Origin: Silurus meridionalis
Taxonomy: Eukaryota; Chordata; Actinopteri; Siluriformes; Siluridae
Direction: 5' to 3'
NCBI RefSeq assembly: GCF_014805685.1
Contig: NC_060904.1
Span: 13,209,811-13,273,810 of the forward strand
DNA length: 64,000 bases
Position numbers and translations under genes: made by a program. The stretch's first letter is position 1, and every line of letters starts with the position of its first letter. The notes under the pieces are model-generated. The model saw only the letters and a list, made by a program, of their open reading frames with translations, ran no database searches and had not been told where the DNA came from. Below, piece after piece: positions 1-64,000 of this stretch.

Positions 1-344
1 GGTCGCTAAAGGTTCCGGAAGGGGGCTGGGCCACAGCTGCAGTGTGGAGGGGAGTTAAGCGCAGGTGGAAAGTTGAGCTGGAGAAAAAGCACAGCTGTAC
101 AGGGTTTTGCTGCTGTTCCTGCAGTTCCGTATGAGGAGGAAGCGCGATGAGTCGACATAGTTTTTCCTCACATCTTACATAGAATCATTTTTTTTACATT
201 GCTATATTGCGAATTTCCCAATGTTTTAGATAGGTAATACAAGTTGCTTTATATGAAAACATTATTGTGGACTTATTTTCTTTCATAATGAACTGGATGG
301 TTTTTCATATTGTACTGGATTGTACTGGATATTGTTTTGCTTAT

Positions 345-535
345 GGGCTTGATCGTTTCGCCAAGCTGCCTCTCTTGGGCCCTTTAGCAAGGCCCTTAAC
401 CCTCTCCGCTCCATTGGCGCTATATCAACTCTGACTTTGACCCCAGCTTCCTAACGTCGCTGGTATATCTGTAAAAGGATTTCACTGTGCTGTAATGTAC
501 ATATGACAAGCAAATGCATTTATTCTATGTAGAAC
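345..535 (+). mobile_element. tRNA-type SINE fragment (type A)
   Basis: Holds the fish SINE body motifs CCAAGCTGCC, GGGCCCTTTAGCAAGGCCC, TTAACCCTCTCCGCTCC, CCAGCTTCCTAAC, and the end TTTCACTGTGCTGTAATG. The 5' tRNA head is degraded. A second copy of this body is at 55475-55650. Confidence 0.6.
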
Positions 536-1071
536 ATATTACATTTCTAGATGAATAAAGTCTAAGTTTGTAACAAATGTGTGTAAAAAAAAAAAGTGTG
601 TTTTTCTCTTGAAAAGGATTCAATTACATCAACTCAATTTTGATCAATACATAGAAACAAAGTAAATTTGCTCAAGCATTTCTCCCCATGATGCTTAAAA
701 AATTAAGACAAATACAGCAACACTTTTTCCACTTGAGATTCTCTGAATTTGCATTGCTAAACTTGTGTTCTATCTTTTAACTTTGTGTTGTTGCTGTTTG
801 ACTGAGATCTGTGCTCAATGAGGGCCCTCTTGTGGCCGGGGTTTATGGTAATATGCTACAGGAAACGTTCACTTCAGCTTCCAGCTCCTCTGCGACTGCA
901 TTAGGTTATGCTTTGCACTGCATCTTCTCATTTTCCTACATCTTCTCCAAAAACTGAAAATTGTTAGGGCAGAGATGATGATTGATATTATAGGTTACTG
1001 AAGGTCTCCTCGTTTAGAGCTCAAGGCCACTGGTGCTGCAGTGCTCTGCTGTTACCTAATATCCTGTGAAA

Positions 1072-1570
1072 ATCATCCATCCCTCTCTCCCTTTCTTCAC
1101 CCCTCTATCTTTTTATCTCTCCCTCTTTTCTCTTCATTCTTCCTTCTCCAAACCCATTCTCTATATCTATCTACAACTTGCTCTTAATCCCACTCTCTAT
1201 CAACATCTCTTCCTCTGCCCCTCTCTGCTCATCCATCCATACATTTCCATCCATCACTCTCTCTACCCCCTCTCCTCATTCCAATCTCCATCTTGTCTCA
1301 CAATTCCTTTTTACTGCACCCCCTATCCACCCATCATTCTACATCCATCTCTCATCCCTGGTTTTCTATCTATTCCACTCTACCTTTCTGTGTTTCTCCC
1401 TTTCTGTCCATTCTTTCACAACTTTGTATCCTTTCCTCGTCTCTCTTTTACATTCTTATCATTTAACAAATATCGTTCTCTGTCTCTAAATATATATCTC
1501 TTGATACCCCTTTCTGGCTATCAGTTTCTATCCAACCCTTTCTACCCCCAACCTCTCTTTTCTTCCTGCT
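1072..1570. repeat. pyrimidine-rich, nearly G-free low-complexity tract
   Basis: About 500 bp made of C, T and A with very few G, built of degenerate CCATCC, CTCTCTCC and TTTCTTC motifs. The resulting 168-codon open frame is Ser/Leu/Pro/Phe-rich and reflects composition, not coding. It lies in the 5' flank, 5.5 kb upstream of mindy3. Confidence 0.85.
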
Positions 1571-2494
1571 AATAAATGAATTGTGACTAATGACATTTAA
1601 ATACAAATGTTTGACATTTATGACACAGTGGAAATATATTTAACCTGCTCAATATTATATTACATCATATTCGCCACATTTGGTGCTTTATATTCCAATT
1701 CAATAGCTGGATATTGGATTGTTTTAACTCACTGGTTGCTTTTAAAGTGTCTTCGACACTTCATATTGCTTCAGACAATAATACACCAGTGCAGTAATGC
1801 TGCTATTGTTACCTTTGAGGATGACGCCATCTCTTGGTGTTTACGTAACATTGTTCTTCTTGGTCAGACTGCTTGAATTTTGCTGATACAAATTTTGACA
1901 ATAAATGGCACCAAATAAATTTCTATAAAAAGAAAATAATAGTATTAGCCTTTTAAAAGGCTTCTCTTGTTGCAAGTGAATGTCCAACACTGTACATGGA
2001 TCTTGGATTCCACACAGAATGTTTTAACTTCCACATACCTGCAGCTCAGGCATGGTGGACACATTTTCCCAGTATCCCTACTTGCACACTGATTTCTTTC
2101 TTTTTTTTCTCTATGTCAAGTTAAACATTGTATCAGTGACAAATGGTCCTGTTCCTTTCTTCTATTCGGATTTGCCTGATTTATCCTGATGCCCTACCTC
2201 TGGATGGAGTTCTCTCCAATTAGAGACCACTCTGTGCAGTTGAGGATCCCACTTCATGTAGAGTTTGGACATTGGACCTCCTTGAGTGTTTAAAGGCTCT
2301 GGCATGGAGAAGCTGGTGTTGGATCTGTGATGATCGCAAATGTTGAGCTATTTCATGAGTTGCTCAGTAGCTCCTAGTTTTATAACCACAAATGACTGTA
2401 AAAGACTGTAGAAAGAACATTACTTATAATCTTACATTCCCATGCTCATGTTAGTTCTCACTCTCCAGTGTTCTGTATTGTTTAAAGACTATAA

Positions 2495-2720
2495 TCACAC
2501 TCTTGATATCACCCAAATGAGGATGGGTTCCCCTTTTGAGTCTGGTTCCTTTCAAGGTTTCTTCCTCATAACATCTGAGGGAGTTTTTCCTTGCCACAGT
2601 CCCGTGGCTGCTCATCAGGGATAAACACACACCCTTTATCTTAACTCTTAAAATTCTGTAAAGCTGCTCTGAGACAATGTCTGTTGTGAAAATCGCTATA
2701 GAAACTTGACTTGACTTGAG
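2495..2720 (+). repeat. interspersed repeat R1, non-LTR 3'-end-like, copy 1
   Basis: Shares with five other places in the window the series CACCCA(A/G)ATGAGGATGGGTTCC, TTTTGAGTCTGGTTCC, TCAAGGTTTCTTCCTCAT, TTGCCAC, GGGATAAA, CTGTAAAGCTGCT and GAGACAATGTC. It ends in a degenerate CTTGACTTGACTTGA tail, as left by target-primed retrotransposition. Common in fish genomes; no coding part is seen. Confidence 0.7.
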
Positions 2721-3160
2721 GATGGTTCCACATGAACAGCTTAAAGATCCACGGAGTTACTGAGTAACTCAAGAACTTTGAGGATGGATTCGGACTGTAA
2801 TAAATATTAACACTCTGCTTCAATGTTTAGGACCCCAGTTTGCATGAACAGCATTTAAGTTCCCATCACTAAACAGAACCTCAACAATGATGAAACTATA
2901 TTTAATGGACATTTGGTGCCACCCAGATGAGAATGGGCTCCCTTTTGAGTATGGTTCCATCAAAAGTTTCTTCCTCATGCCACCTCAGGGAGATTCTCCT
3001 TGCCACTGTCATCACTGACATGCTCATTAGGGATAAACGTAAAGGCAAGAATATATACATAAATTCAAACTTCATAACCCCTTTTCTTTTTAAAGATGCT
3101 TTCTGACAATGTCTTTTGTTAAAAGTGCTCTACCAATAAAACTGAATTGAAATAAAACTG
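2720..3160 (+). repeat. interspersed repeat R1, copy 2
   Basis: Longer copy that includes the upstream block CTCAAGAACTTTGAGGATGG (2767 on), also found at 52973 and 54233, then the GGTGCCACCCAGATGAG block at 2915 and the tail CCAATAAAACTGAATTGAAA. It sits head-to-tail with copy 1. Confidence 0.7.
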
Positions 3161-3339
3161 AGAAATTTTAATTGAGACTGAGATGAAGCTATGCTTGAGG
3201 CTTAGGGAACTGAGTTTGATAAGTGCCTTCAGGTAGGACGGTACTGTCTGATTTTTTTTGTAAGTATCTCTGTTTAGTAGCTGCATTCTGGTTCAGTTAC
3301 AGGGTAAGATGGGAAGCAGTGGAAAACATTTCCAGGAGT

Positions 3340-4125
3340 TGTAGTAAGGATGTTACGCCAATCTGTTAAAATAAGGATCTGTGACATCTGTGGGGTTTTA
3401 GTGGTCAAATATGACTTGCAGAGAATATTGACCATGCATTATATAAAGGTTGTCGGTTGCTCTGTGAATCAAATTTGGCTCAACAAGCCAGACACAGCTT
3501 ATATCCTAACGAACAACCCTGTCTTCCACTGGGACACCTTACCCAATGGGAACACAAATTTTCTTGCGGAATATTGAAACTCATCATATTTTGGGATGTT
3601 GTGTGAACAATATGCACAGAATTTTCTGAACATTGCTATGTGTGTTATCAATTTCAACATAAGCGAGATATTCAGTGTATATGAGGTCATGAATGTGATA
3701 TTGAGGACAGAGCCCAAAGTGACATCGAGCTGGATGTGTCTGAGGATGAGGATGATCCTGAACAAGAGAATACATCTGATAAAAAGGACAGCCCAAATAG
3801 CACAGATGCTTAAAGGGAAATCTTCAAATAAAAAGTTGACATTTAATGGTCATCAATCCATTATATAAATTCAAGGCAGAGCACCAACTGAGAACATCAT
3901 TAGAATGACCCTGGGGTCTACTAAATATGCTGTAGCACATGTTCAAGACATCAAGACAGCATTTGAGTTGTTCGGAAGATCCTGCTTGAGATTGAAAGGA
4001 GAAGGGTGTTTGGCAACAGCTGGACGAAGATCGACAAAACACACCTGGATGCTTACTTAGGGCTGTTGCTTCATGCTGGGGTATATGGATACTGTAATGA
4101 GGCTACAGACAGCTAATGAGATGGT
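3340..4125 (+). pseudogene. piggyBac-type transposase relic
   Basis: Acidic stretch DIELDVSEDEDDPEQEN (about 3721-3771), then, after stops and frame changes, EIERRRVFGNSW (about 3990-4025) and KTHLDAYLGLLLHAGVYGY and NEATDS (about 4036-4113). These match the N-terminal acidic and YGDSW...AF.G.L...GVYRS..EAT parts of piggyBac transposases. No TTAA-bounded ends found. Broken by several stops and frameshifts, so an old copy. Confidence 0.65.
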
Positions 4126-4332
4126 GAGTCAGTGAGTATTTTTTAAGCTACCATGTCAATTCAAACTTTTAAGGTATTGCCAAGAGTACAATTATCTTAG
4201 ACAATCAATAGAGAAGAGCTGCTCATTGTGTAAATAACAAGCAAAAATGCTTGGAGCACTTGCTACACATTTGGGAAACATATGTGTAAGGAGCACACTG
4301 AAACAATCACATACTGTGATTCATGCATTTGA

Positions 4333-4367
<35 letters not shown>

Positions 4368-4384
4368 CACACACACACACACAA
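4333..4384. repeat. (CA)n microsatellite
   Basis: About 52 bp of CA dinucleotides with one GCA interruption. Confidence 0.95.
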
Positions 4385-4399
4385 ACAGACACAAATTAT

Positions 4400-6440
4400 G
4401 TTGCCATTGTTAAATGTTCAATTCTGACAATGAGAAAAACATGCTGTTGTTCATGCCCTTTTACATGTTCTATCTGAATTTTCACAATTTTGTACAAAAG
4501 TTTTATTTTGTGGAAAAAATGACTTTTTACCTATTTCCTAACATGAATCTGTGCACAACAGACAATAGATGTCACTATGGGTAATACTATTAAGTTATAT
4601 AAAAAAAATAGTAATATAAAAAAAACCAAGCAATTTCAATTCAATTCAATTCAGCAGTTCAATCCATCCTCAAAGCGCCTGTTCTTACTCTGGAATTTCA
4701 TGGAACCACCCAAGACGTTGATGAGAAACCGTCCCAAGCTGCACAGAGTGGCCTCTAGTCGAAGAGAACAATATCCAGAGGCAGGAATTTATTTTCAGAT
4801 AACATAAATACCCATTGTGTTCACTATACCAAATACAATGAGTGAATTTAAACATTTATTTTAATGAAAATGAGTGGTACATTCTTAGATAAATAGGAAA
4901 AAAATATATTATTCAAAGCAGTGTTATCAATGCATAACAAGTTATCTATGAGGTAAAAAACATGGGTTTTTACAAATTTGACCCATTAACATGTGTCCAG
5001 CTTTCTAACACATGACAAGGGTTAAGGCCTGTGCTGGCCTTGCAACTCTGTGCAGTTCTGTTAGTTTGACAGTTCCTGGTCCACCTGAGGAATATTGGGG
5101 TACACTGATTGGAAAATATCATTCCCTTCTTCCAATGATGTACAAAATGTGTTTCACAGCTATCAGCATCAACAGCCCAGTGGTCATCACATCTCAAATT
5201 AAAGGAATTTATTAATTATGAAATTGTAGATTTAAACCAGTCTTGTTTGGACAAATCACTTTATCCATCTCTACTTGGGAAGATAAGGGGATGCATGCAT
5301 GTAGACACTAGATGTGGTTCTGCAACAGGTGTGAAGGAGAATTTATTGTGCCTGTGGTGAACTGGCATAGTGCATATTCCATCCCACATCCAGGTTTTTC
5401 ATGATAAGATTTGGATCCATCATGAACCTGACCTTGATAAAGGGGTTACTAAAATGGGTGGGTGAGGAAGACATTAATATAAACTCCTGGGTCACAGACT
5501 ACCAGATCCAAGATTGCTAGACAAGCAGGTAAGCAGCACATGAGCTCTCCTGGGTAGAAGGCATCAGTAACAAATTTCAAATTATCAGAGGTTGACTGAT
5601 TCATCGGTTTTGCAGATTATTCCACACTGATAATTGTTTGCTGGAACTATTGGCTGGCCGTTAAAAACCATAAGGATAGTTTTTCCAGGTTGTGTTATAC
5701 AGTATGAGAGCTAACCCAAGAGGCAAATCACTAACACCGAACTGTTTATTTGAAGTTTCTTTCTGATTCAATTTTGGATGCAACTGTTTTCATTTATTTG
5801 ATACTTTTTGTTTCAGTTTAAATGCATGTTTTTCTCAATATATAATTATAATTATATATGCATTTCATATAGGACATTCTCATGATTCAGTGAATGTTTT
5901 TTGTTTTTTATTTTAAGTTATAGTTCAATGTTATTTTACATGGATTTCGATGTATGTTTGACCAAATACATTTCTCTTCCTCCTTAGACATAATAAAGTC
6001 TAACTCAGATGTATTCATGTGTGCAGAGCACTACACACTTGCCAGTCGAACTTGGCTGTAACAATCTGATTGGTTAAAGAAACAGAGCTATTTATTATGG
6101 AGACAATGGTTTAAAAAAAAGGCCAGCAGAACAGATTTTGAAGGCCCTGGGCAGATTAGATTGACATTGCAGCACATAGAGGCTGAAATCTGATTGGACA
6201 AAAAATTTTACATCCACATACACGTACTAACACGTTCAAAGCAATACATTGAAAATGTAGATCAGTGCTTCTGATAGTGTTTAGGCCAGCAGAAAAGGCT
6301 TTGCTGGTCCTGACCGCCCTCTACTGCTAGCTAGCTAGCTATCCATCCACCCATCCACAAATAAATGAATTACACAGTTTACTCTGCATTTCTCGCTACA
6401 TGGCAACTTTCTCAACCACCAACCGTGTCAGCACGAGCTT
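4400..6440. other. 5' flank, nothing recognised
   Basis: AT-rich sequence without a gene, clear element ends or protein match. Weak similarity to repeat debris only. The small open frames at 4970-5215 overlap on both strands and show no known domain. Confidence 0.5.
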
Positions 6441-6520
6441 AACATTTAAATGGCCCAATAAGCGCGCGTGCCCCTCCCCGTCATTCGAACCGTCTGGATG
6501 TGGACAAATCATTCGGAAAG

Positions 6521-6528
6521 TGACGTCA
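6521..6528. promoter_or_regulatory. CRE/ATF site TGACGTCA
   Basis: Exact 8-bp CREB/ATF palindrome in the CpG-rich stretch about 620 bp upstream of the mindy3 ATG. A single-motif match; occupancy is unknown. Confidence 0.5.
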
Positions 6529-7062
6529 TTACGTCGCGTAGTAAATAAACGGAGTGACCGGAAAGAGCGACGAGCTGAAAAATGACTGAAGCTGCTCCAA
6601 ACTGCAGTGTTTCCGACCCGAGCCACGGACTTGACCTCTTTCATTTTTTTTATTCGTCATAACCGGAGTTCTTTATCTCCATTAACACTGGATTCCTGTT
6701 TACCCACTACTGCAGTGTGCTGAGCTCAGGTTAACCATGAATGACTAGGGTTAGCATGAAGCTAGCTGCCAGATCAAATTAAATGCTCCAGAGCAAAAAT
6801 ACTCCGTGTATTACTACAGAGAGAATGTATATCATTCAGAAATTATACTTTATAAACGCTATTTAAACAAACCCTGGACACACTGGTAACGTTAACCAGC
6901 ACTGTAGCTGTTCTACTTAGCAAGTTAGCGCTTGAGATAGCGTCCTTTCTTGTGTTGTGATATTTAGGAGGTAAAAACTCCTCCAATTATTATAACAAAA
7001 TCTCAGTAAGTACACGACAGAGCTGCTCGCTAGCCAGAAGCAGCTAGCCCTCGAGTGAGTGG

Positions 7063-7095
7063 ATGAATGAAAGTGCTGAGGCGACTGGAAGCTAA
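7063..7095 (+). other. possible upstream ORF in the mindy3 5' leader
   Basis: ATG followed by nine sense codons (MNESAEATGS) and TAA, ending 48 bp before the mindy3 ATG. It matters only if transcription starts upstream of 7063, which the CpG/CRE region at 6440-6600 makes plausible. A further upstream ATG is at 6582. Confidence 0.3.
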
Positions 7096-7143
7096 GCTAA
7101 CTGACCCGCGGTTTTTGAAGCTTCACCAGGAGGAAACTCGGAC

Positions 7144-60013
<52,870 letters not shown>

Positions 60014-60185
60014 CCCCTTCACCTTATCGCATCTTTCACTTCAGGACCCCTGCACGATCTCCAAATCCCTGAATTTCAGGAGACTGGCACAGCGCCCCGA
60101 ACGAAATCCCTACGATCAACGATGCTGCCTGATTCGCATCGGCTCGCTCGTTCTAATCTTTCATTTCGCTCAGCCTGTATGTTTA

Positions 60186-60801
60186 AATAAAAAATGATGA
60201 TGCACAGGGTTTTGGTTACTATTAGAAAACCATCCTATTGAATGAAATGATTACAATTTTTGTTTTTGTTTTTTTTTTCTCAAAGGTGTTAATATTTTTC
60301 AGTTTGCAGATTTTCTATGGAATTTTCTTGTTAATTTGTTTACAAAGCTAAAAGACAGCATTATAAATAAGTCGGAAGAAGTAAAATAAGCCAATCAAAT
60401 AAGTCCTATAGATCCCTGGTTAGATTTCTGGACAAATGTAGATTCGATGGTGGCAATTGTGTCCATGGTTTAATTTGACACGAGCCTCCCGGTGATTCAG
60501 GCTACATTCCGCAGTGTTTATGTAACGTGGAGAAAATAAAGCCGGGCTCAGTTTAGACCGGTTTGCAAAGGAATGCACTACGACCCACAACAGGAGGAAG
60601 AGGAGGATAAACGAGAAGGAGGACGGTGAGACAGTATTGGTATTTGATCTTGGATGTGACTAAGCTCTTTAAATTTTTTTTGTTTTGTTTTTTTTTGCCA
60701 CCGCAACAGTGCCATCTATTTATTGTTCACTGGCCCTTAGGTGAACAGACGAGCAAACCTGTTCATTATTTATTCTGACCCAAATGATTCACCAAAATAA
60801 A
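60186..60801 (+). terminator. mindy3: polyadenylation signals of mindy3
   Basis: Three canonical AATAAA hexamers downstream of the stop: 60186-60191, 60535-60540 and 60796-60801. The last is followed within 30 bp by a GT-rich stretch (TGTCTCTGTGTTGTGTCTG), the usual downstream element. Predicted 3' UTRs are about 0.2, 0.55 or 0.8 kb. Which is used is unknown. Confidence 0.55.
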
Positions 60802-62366
60802 CTTTTGATGTCTTATTGCCTGGATTATGTCTCTGTGTTGTGTCTGCTTTGTTTCTAATAATATCATTCCAACATTGACATTTCCGGAATGTACATTTCA
60901 GGAACTGCCCCTAGTGGCAGTAAGTATAAGGGAGGTATGTAAATCAATAGACAGATTTAATGATTATTTAAGGAATAAAATTTTATCTTTTGATTTTTTC
61001 AAGTTGTGAAAACTTTTGTTATACTTCATCAATTAAAACAACAGTAAATACTGTTACTAAATTATCCAAGTTTGATTTGTTTACTTTTTTAATATTTATA
61101 CTAATTAGGTTTTACTTGAGAAATAACTTTTCGAATGTTTATATTTGTTTATTCAAATGCTGGATAGTAGCATCGATACATACTCTACGGTGATGTGAAC
61201 TTAGTAATCATGGGCGATTTTACTTGAAGCTTATGCCTTGTTTGGAATTATCACAAACCAAACCATTCTGAATGTCAGACATATGAGAGCATATGCTATA
61301 TATATATATATATTCTGTGGTTCTGCTGCATATTCTCTGGTTCTTGATACAATATAAAGATGAATGTGTGAAAGAAATGTTTCTTTCTGCAGACTTCTGG
61401 TGTCACAGGAAGTCCCTGTTAGGCTTTCTGATCCTGTAGATCATTAGATCAGCTGCTCAAGCCTCAAGTTTTTCCATATGGTTGAGTCTGATCATTAAAG
61501 TGTTTTCCCCTATGGGCAACATATGTGACATATGGAACAGATCCCTCATGCACCAAAGTGACTCGTCCACCCCCAAAAAAAACTGTAATTATGTCCAAGA
61601 TATAAAACGCAGAGTTTTCATCAAGCTCTCATATAAAGACTGTTTTGGCACCACATCAAACATGTCATTTGACTCATGTTCAGCAGAAAGTTGAATTCAT
61701 AGGTTGGATTCTTTATAAAAAAAATTAAATAAAAAGCTCAGGGTCTGTGTTGCACTTGTGTACGTTTGCCCCAGGTATTTTATTTTAATTAAAATTTTAT
61801 TTACAATCTAGAGAAATTGTAAAAAAAAAAGCTTATAAGTCAAATAAAAACAGTTGACAACAGCAGCCACAATGGGACAAAAATGAAAACTACACTTGGG
61901 ATCACAAATGCGATCTATAAACCCAAAGCTTTTTATATGTATGTGAATGTATTTATATAGCAGTGGCATAATACAACTGTCGGGTTCAAATTTTTCACAC
62001 TGATTTGGAAGGGTCCCAATTTGAACCAAATTTGGGGCAATGGCAGCCAACTTTATATTGCCACCATTAGTTCAAATTTGGACCTAATTCCCTGGTTGGA
62101 GATGAGCGCACTGTCAAATTTCATCAAATTCTATTTTAGGAAAATTTGTCTGCTAGAGAATACAAGGACATTCTTTATAGACGTGTTTCCACATTCGAGG
62201 AAACCGTTGGGAAACATACGTGTGTAATAGTGTGACGTCCATACACTTTTGATCTAACAACTTAAAGTACATAATTGGATGTTAAGGACCACTGAAGTAC
62301 CCTGAATACTTTAAATCCTAGTTAATAGACCACATGCACATTCCCAGGTAAAAGAAACATGTATTC
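60802..62366. other. 3' flank, nothing recognised
   Basis: AT-rich intergenic sequence, (TA)n at about 61300-61313. No gene or element ends seen. Confidence 0.5.
60904..60920 (-). promoter_or_regulatory. CTCF-like motif
   Basis: ACTGCCCCTAGTGGCAG; the reverse strand reads CTGCCACTAGGGGCAGT, close to the CTCF core CCACTAGGGGGC with one base missing. Lies 100 bp past the last polyadenylation signal, minus orientation. Confidence 0.4.
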
Positions 62367-62384
62367 CAGTACAGAAGAGATAAA

Positions 62385-62610
62385 AACTTTCTTTCGGCTT
62401 CTCCCATTAGGGGTCGCCACAGCGGATCCTCCGCATGTTTGATTTGGCACATGTTTTTATGATGGATGCCCTTCCTAACGCAACCCTCCCCATTTATCCG
62501 GGCTTGGGACCAGCACTAAGAGTGGCTGGGTCGGTTCCCTGACCGGGGATCGAACCCGGGCTGCAGCAATGAGAGTGCCGCATCCTAACCACTAGACCAC
62601 CAGGGGAACT
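62385..62610 (-). mobile_element. tRNA-Glu-derived SINE with RTE tail, young full-length copy
   Basis: Minus strand from 62610: CCCCTGGTGGTCTAGTGGTT AGG (A box), CTC anticodon region, GGGTTCGATCCCCGGTCAG (B box), body and the RTE-like tail ending at about 62389 (CTTTCGGCTTCTCCCATTAG on +). Target-site duplication 62367-62384 and 62611-62628, identical over 18 bp. Short body deletion compared with 31184-31426. Confidence 0.93.
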
Positions 62611-62628
62611 CAGTACAGAAGAGATAAA

Positions 62629-64000
62629 CGATATATATTTGAACACCTTGGCAACAAGATAATAGTTTGGCCCCATTGTGAGTGTAGATTACAGTGTTTG
62701 GAAAATAAACAAGAATATACAGTATAGTCAAGTTTTAATTAGCCATTCTAAGTGAAACCGTCCCCATATTTTCCAGTTCTTTGGAACAAAGTTTCAAAGT
62801 CATTCATAATTTAAAGACCCCCATCTCCTCCCCCTCCCCTACCAGCCCACACTGTAATTAAATTATATCTGAAGTGTATTTGCGCAGTCAAGGCCAGGTT
62901 TCTGTACGTCGAGCGTGATTAAAAGTCAAACCGCTTGACCTGGCAACACTGTTTGACACGATGATCAGATCGTAAACAGTGTGAGCACCTCGCGGTTTGT
63001 TTGAAGAGGTTTCGTTCCAGCCAGTCTCTGACGAGCGTAAACACTGTAATGACTCATTTAAAAGGACTCGTGTTTGACATGTGGGCTCAGGTTAGGAACG
63101 ACCACGATAATAATATCTTCCGGGGAATGTGGGCTGTTTAAACTTTTGTCACTGAATCCATTTAGCTTTTTTAGTCATTTCGAGCTTTATAAACGAGGAG
63201 AGGAATGAAATCTGGAGCGGAGAGGACCTGTTCCAATGAAGGAATAGGGAGTATTTTTAGGTGGAAGAAATATTTGGGTATTTATTTAAGAACTATTTAA
63301 CAAAACAAAGGAAATGCTTATAACGGCACATAACGGGTTTATTACATGGTAGTTCCATGCCAATAGCTGCATAAAATGTCTACACTCTGTACTGAAATAT
63401 AGCAGTGGGTGTTGAGTTCAGATGTGCTCAAATGCCTTTGTCTTTTTCTTTCAATCTGTAAGAAAAAATGTTCTCCAACTCTTGATGCTCACTCTTTCCT
63501 CAGGTTTCTGACCAGCCTCCTTTTATACACACCGTATTTGAATCACAAAGCCATTTAAAAGTGTGTGTGTGTTTTTTTGCCAGTGCAAAGAAACTGGACT
63601 CCTCTAATGGCTGTAAACCAAAAAAGATCCAACAAAGCATCTCGGACTCGCTTTGTGCCATCCAGAGCTGGGAAACCATTACCAGATGGGATCATGTTCA
63701 GATCAATGTCTTTTCGACGAGTGTTGTGCCCACACTTATGGTGTTGAATTGCTTGTTTTGGCGTTGTGTGAACAACAAATCACAGCTCACGATTTGACAT
63801 CTCGGCTGGAAATGAGTTTGCCACGTGAACCTTGTTAATGCGATACTTTATTTTTTCTTTGGTGTCGTTATGTATTTATTCATTCGACTCCTGAATTTCT
63901 TTACACGTGTTCATCAGCAGATATTCAATGGGACGTTCTGTCAACATTTCTAATGTGACTGTGACAGGAACTGCATTTTACAATAACAGTGTCTCTTTCA
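62629..64000. other. 3' flank, unique-looking, no gene recognised
   Basis: 62870-63200 is less AT-rich, free of recognised repeats, and has two forkhead-like GTAAACA sites (about 62972 and 63039). No ORF with a known domain; the frames at 63561-63838 overlap one another and look fortuitous. Confidence 0.4.

Larger units (their letters stand above)
6440..7143 (+). promoter_or_regulatory. mindy3: candidate mindy3 promoter and 5' UTR region
   Basis: Local rise in CpG (GCGCGCG near 6463, ACGTCGCG near 6531) in otherwise AT-rich flank, directly upstream of exon 1. It contains a perfect palindromic CRE/ATF site TGACGTCA (6521-6528), an adjacent ACGTCGCG half-site and an ETS-like CCGGAAA (6558-6564). 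No TATA box stands out. The composition fits a housekeeping promoter with dispersed starts. The transcription start and any 5' UTR intron cannot be placed from sequence alone. Confidence 0.55.

Noticed and set aside
1066..1572. 168-codon ORF
   Set aside because: Product of a G-poor pyrimidine tract that lacks stop codons; Ser/Pro/Leu/Phe-only composition and no domain.
63561..63838. Start of a downstream gene
   Set aside because: Three mutually overlapping frames beginning in a GTGTGT run; none resembles a known protein.

Overview
The window is vertebrate, almost certainly teleost, genomic DNA. It carries one recognisable protein-coding gene on the + strand: mindy3 (FAM188A/CARP), which encodes a MINDY-family, K48-ubiquitin-directed deubiquitinase. 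I assembled it by eye as 15 coding exons from 7144 to 60013. All 14 introns are GT-AG, reading phase is kept at every junction, and the predicted protein is 453 aa (human about 445). The catalytic Gln46, Cys52 and His295 are present. The fish assignment rests on the repeats: Tc1/mariner, piggyBac and hAT relics, an RTE-type LINE, and a tRNA-Glu-derived SINE sharing the RTE 3' end. An ostariophysan such as a catfish is a guess only.

Layout. 1-6440 is 5' flank with SINE pieces, a nearly G-free 500-bp pyrimidine tract, non-LTR-like repeats and a piggyBac relic. 6440-7143 is a CpG-containing, TATA-less candidate promoter with a perfect CRE. Exon 1 (7144-7240) is followed 18 bp into intron 1 by a 25-unit, 31-bp minisatellite. 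Exons 2-9 (8795-14306) are fairly compact. Intron 9 is 5.0 kb, intron 10 is 20.5 kb, intron 11 is 5.8 kb and intron 14 is 10.3 kb; these hold most of the transposon load. Exons 10-15 lie at 19284, 39893, 45718, 47121, 49532 and 59864. Polyadenylation signals follow at 60186, 60535 and 60796. 60.8-64 kb is 3' flank with one young SINE and no recognised gene.

The most notable non-genic structures are: a complete Tc1/mariner element with perfect 25-bp terminal repeats, inserted in a (TA)n tract, whose broken transposase has DD37E spacing; a 1.26-kb tandem duplication in intron 14 differing only by homopolymer indels and bounded by TAAGGA microhomology; a SINE nested in a hAT-like element, each with its own target-site duplication; RTE LINE/SINE tail sharing; and internally deleted Tc1 derivatives sharing one deletion junction. 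No operon, CRISPR array, phage or clearly new gene system is visible. The window looks like an ordinary gene in a repeat-rich fish genome.
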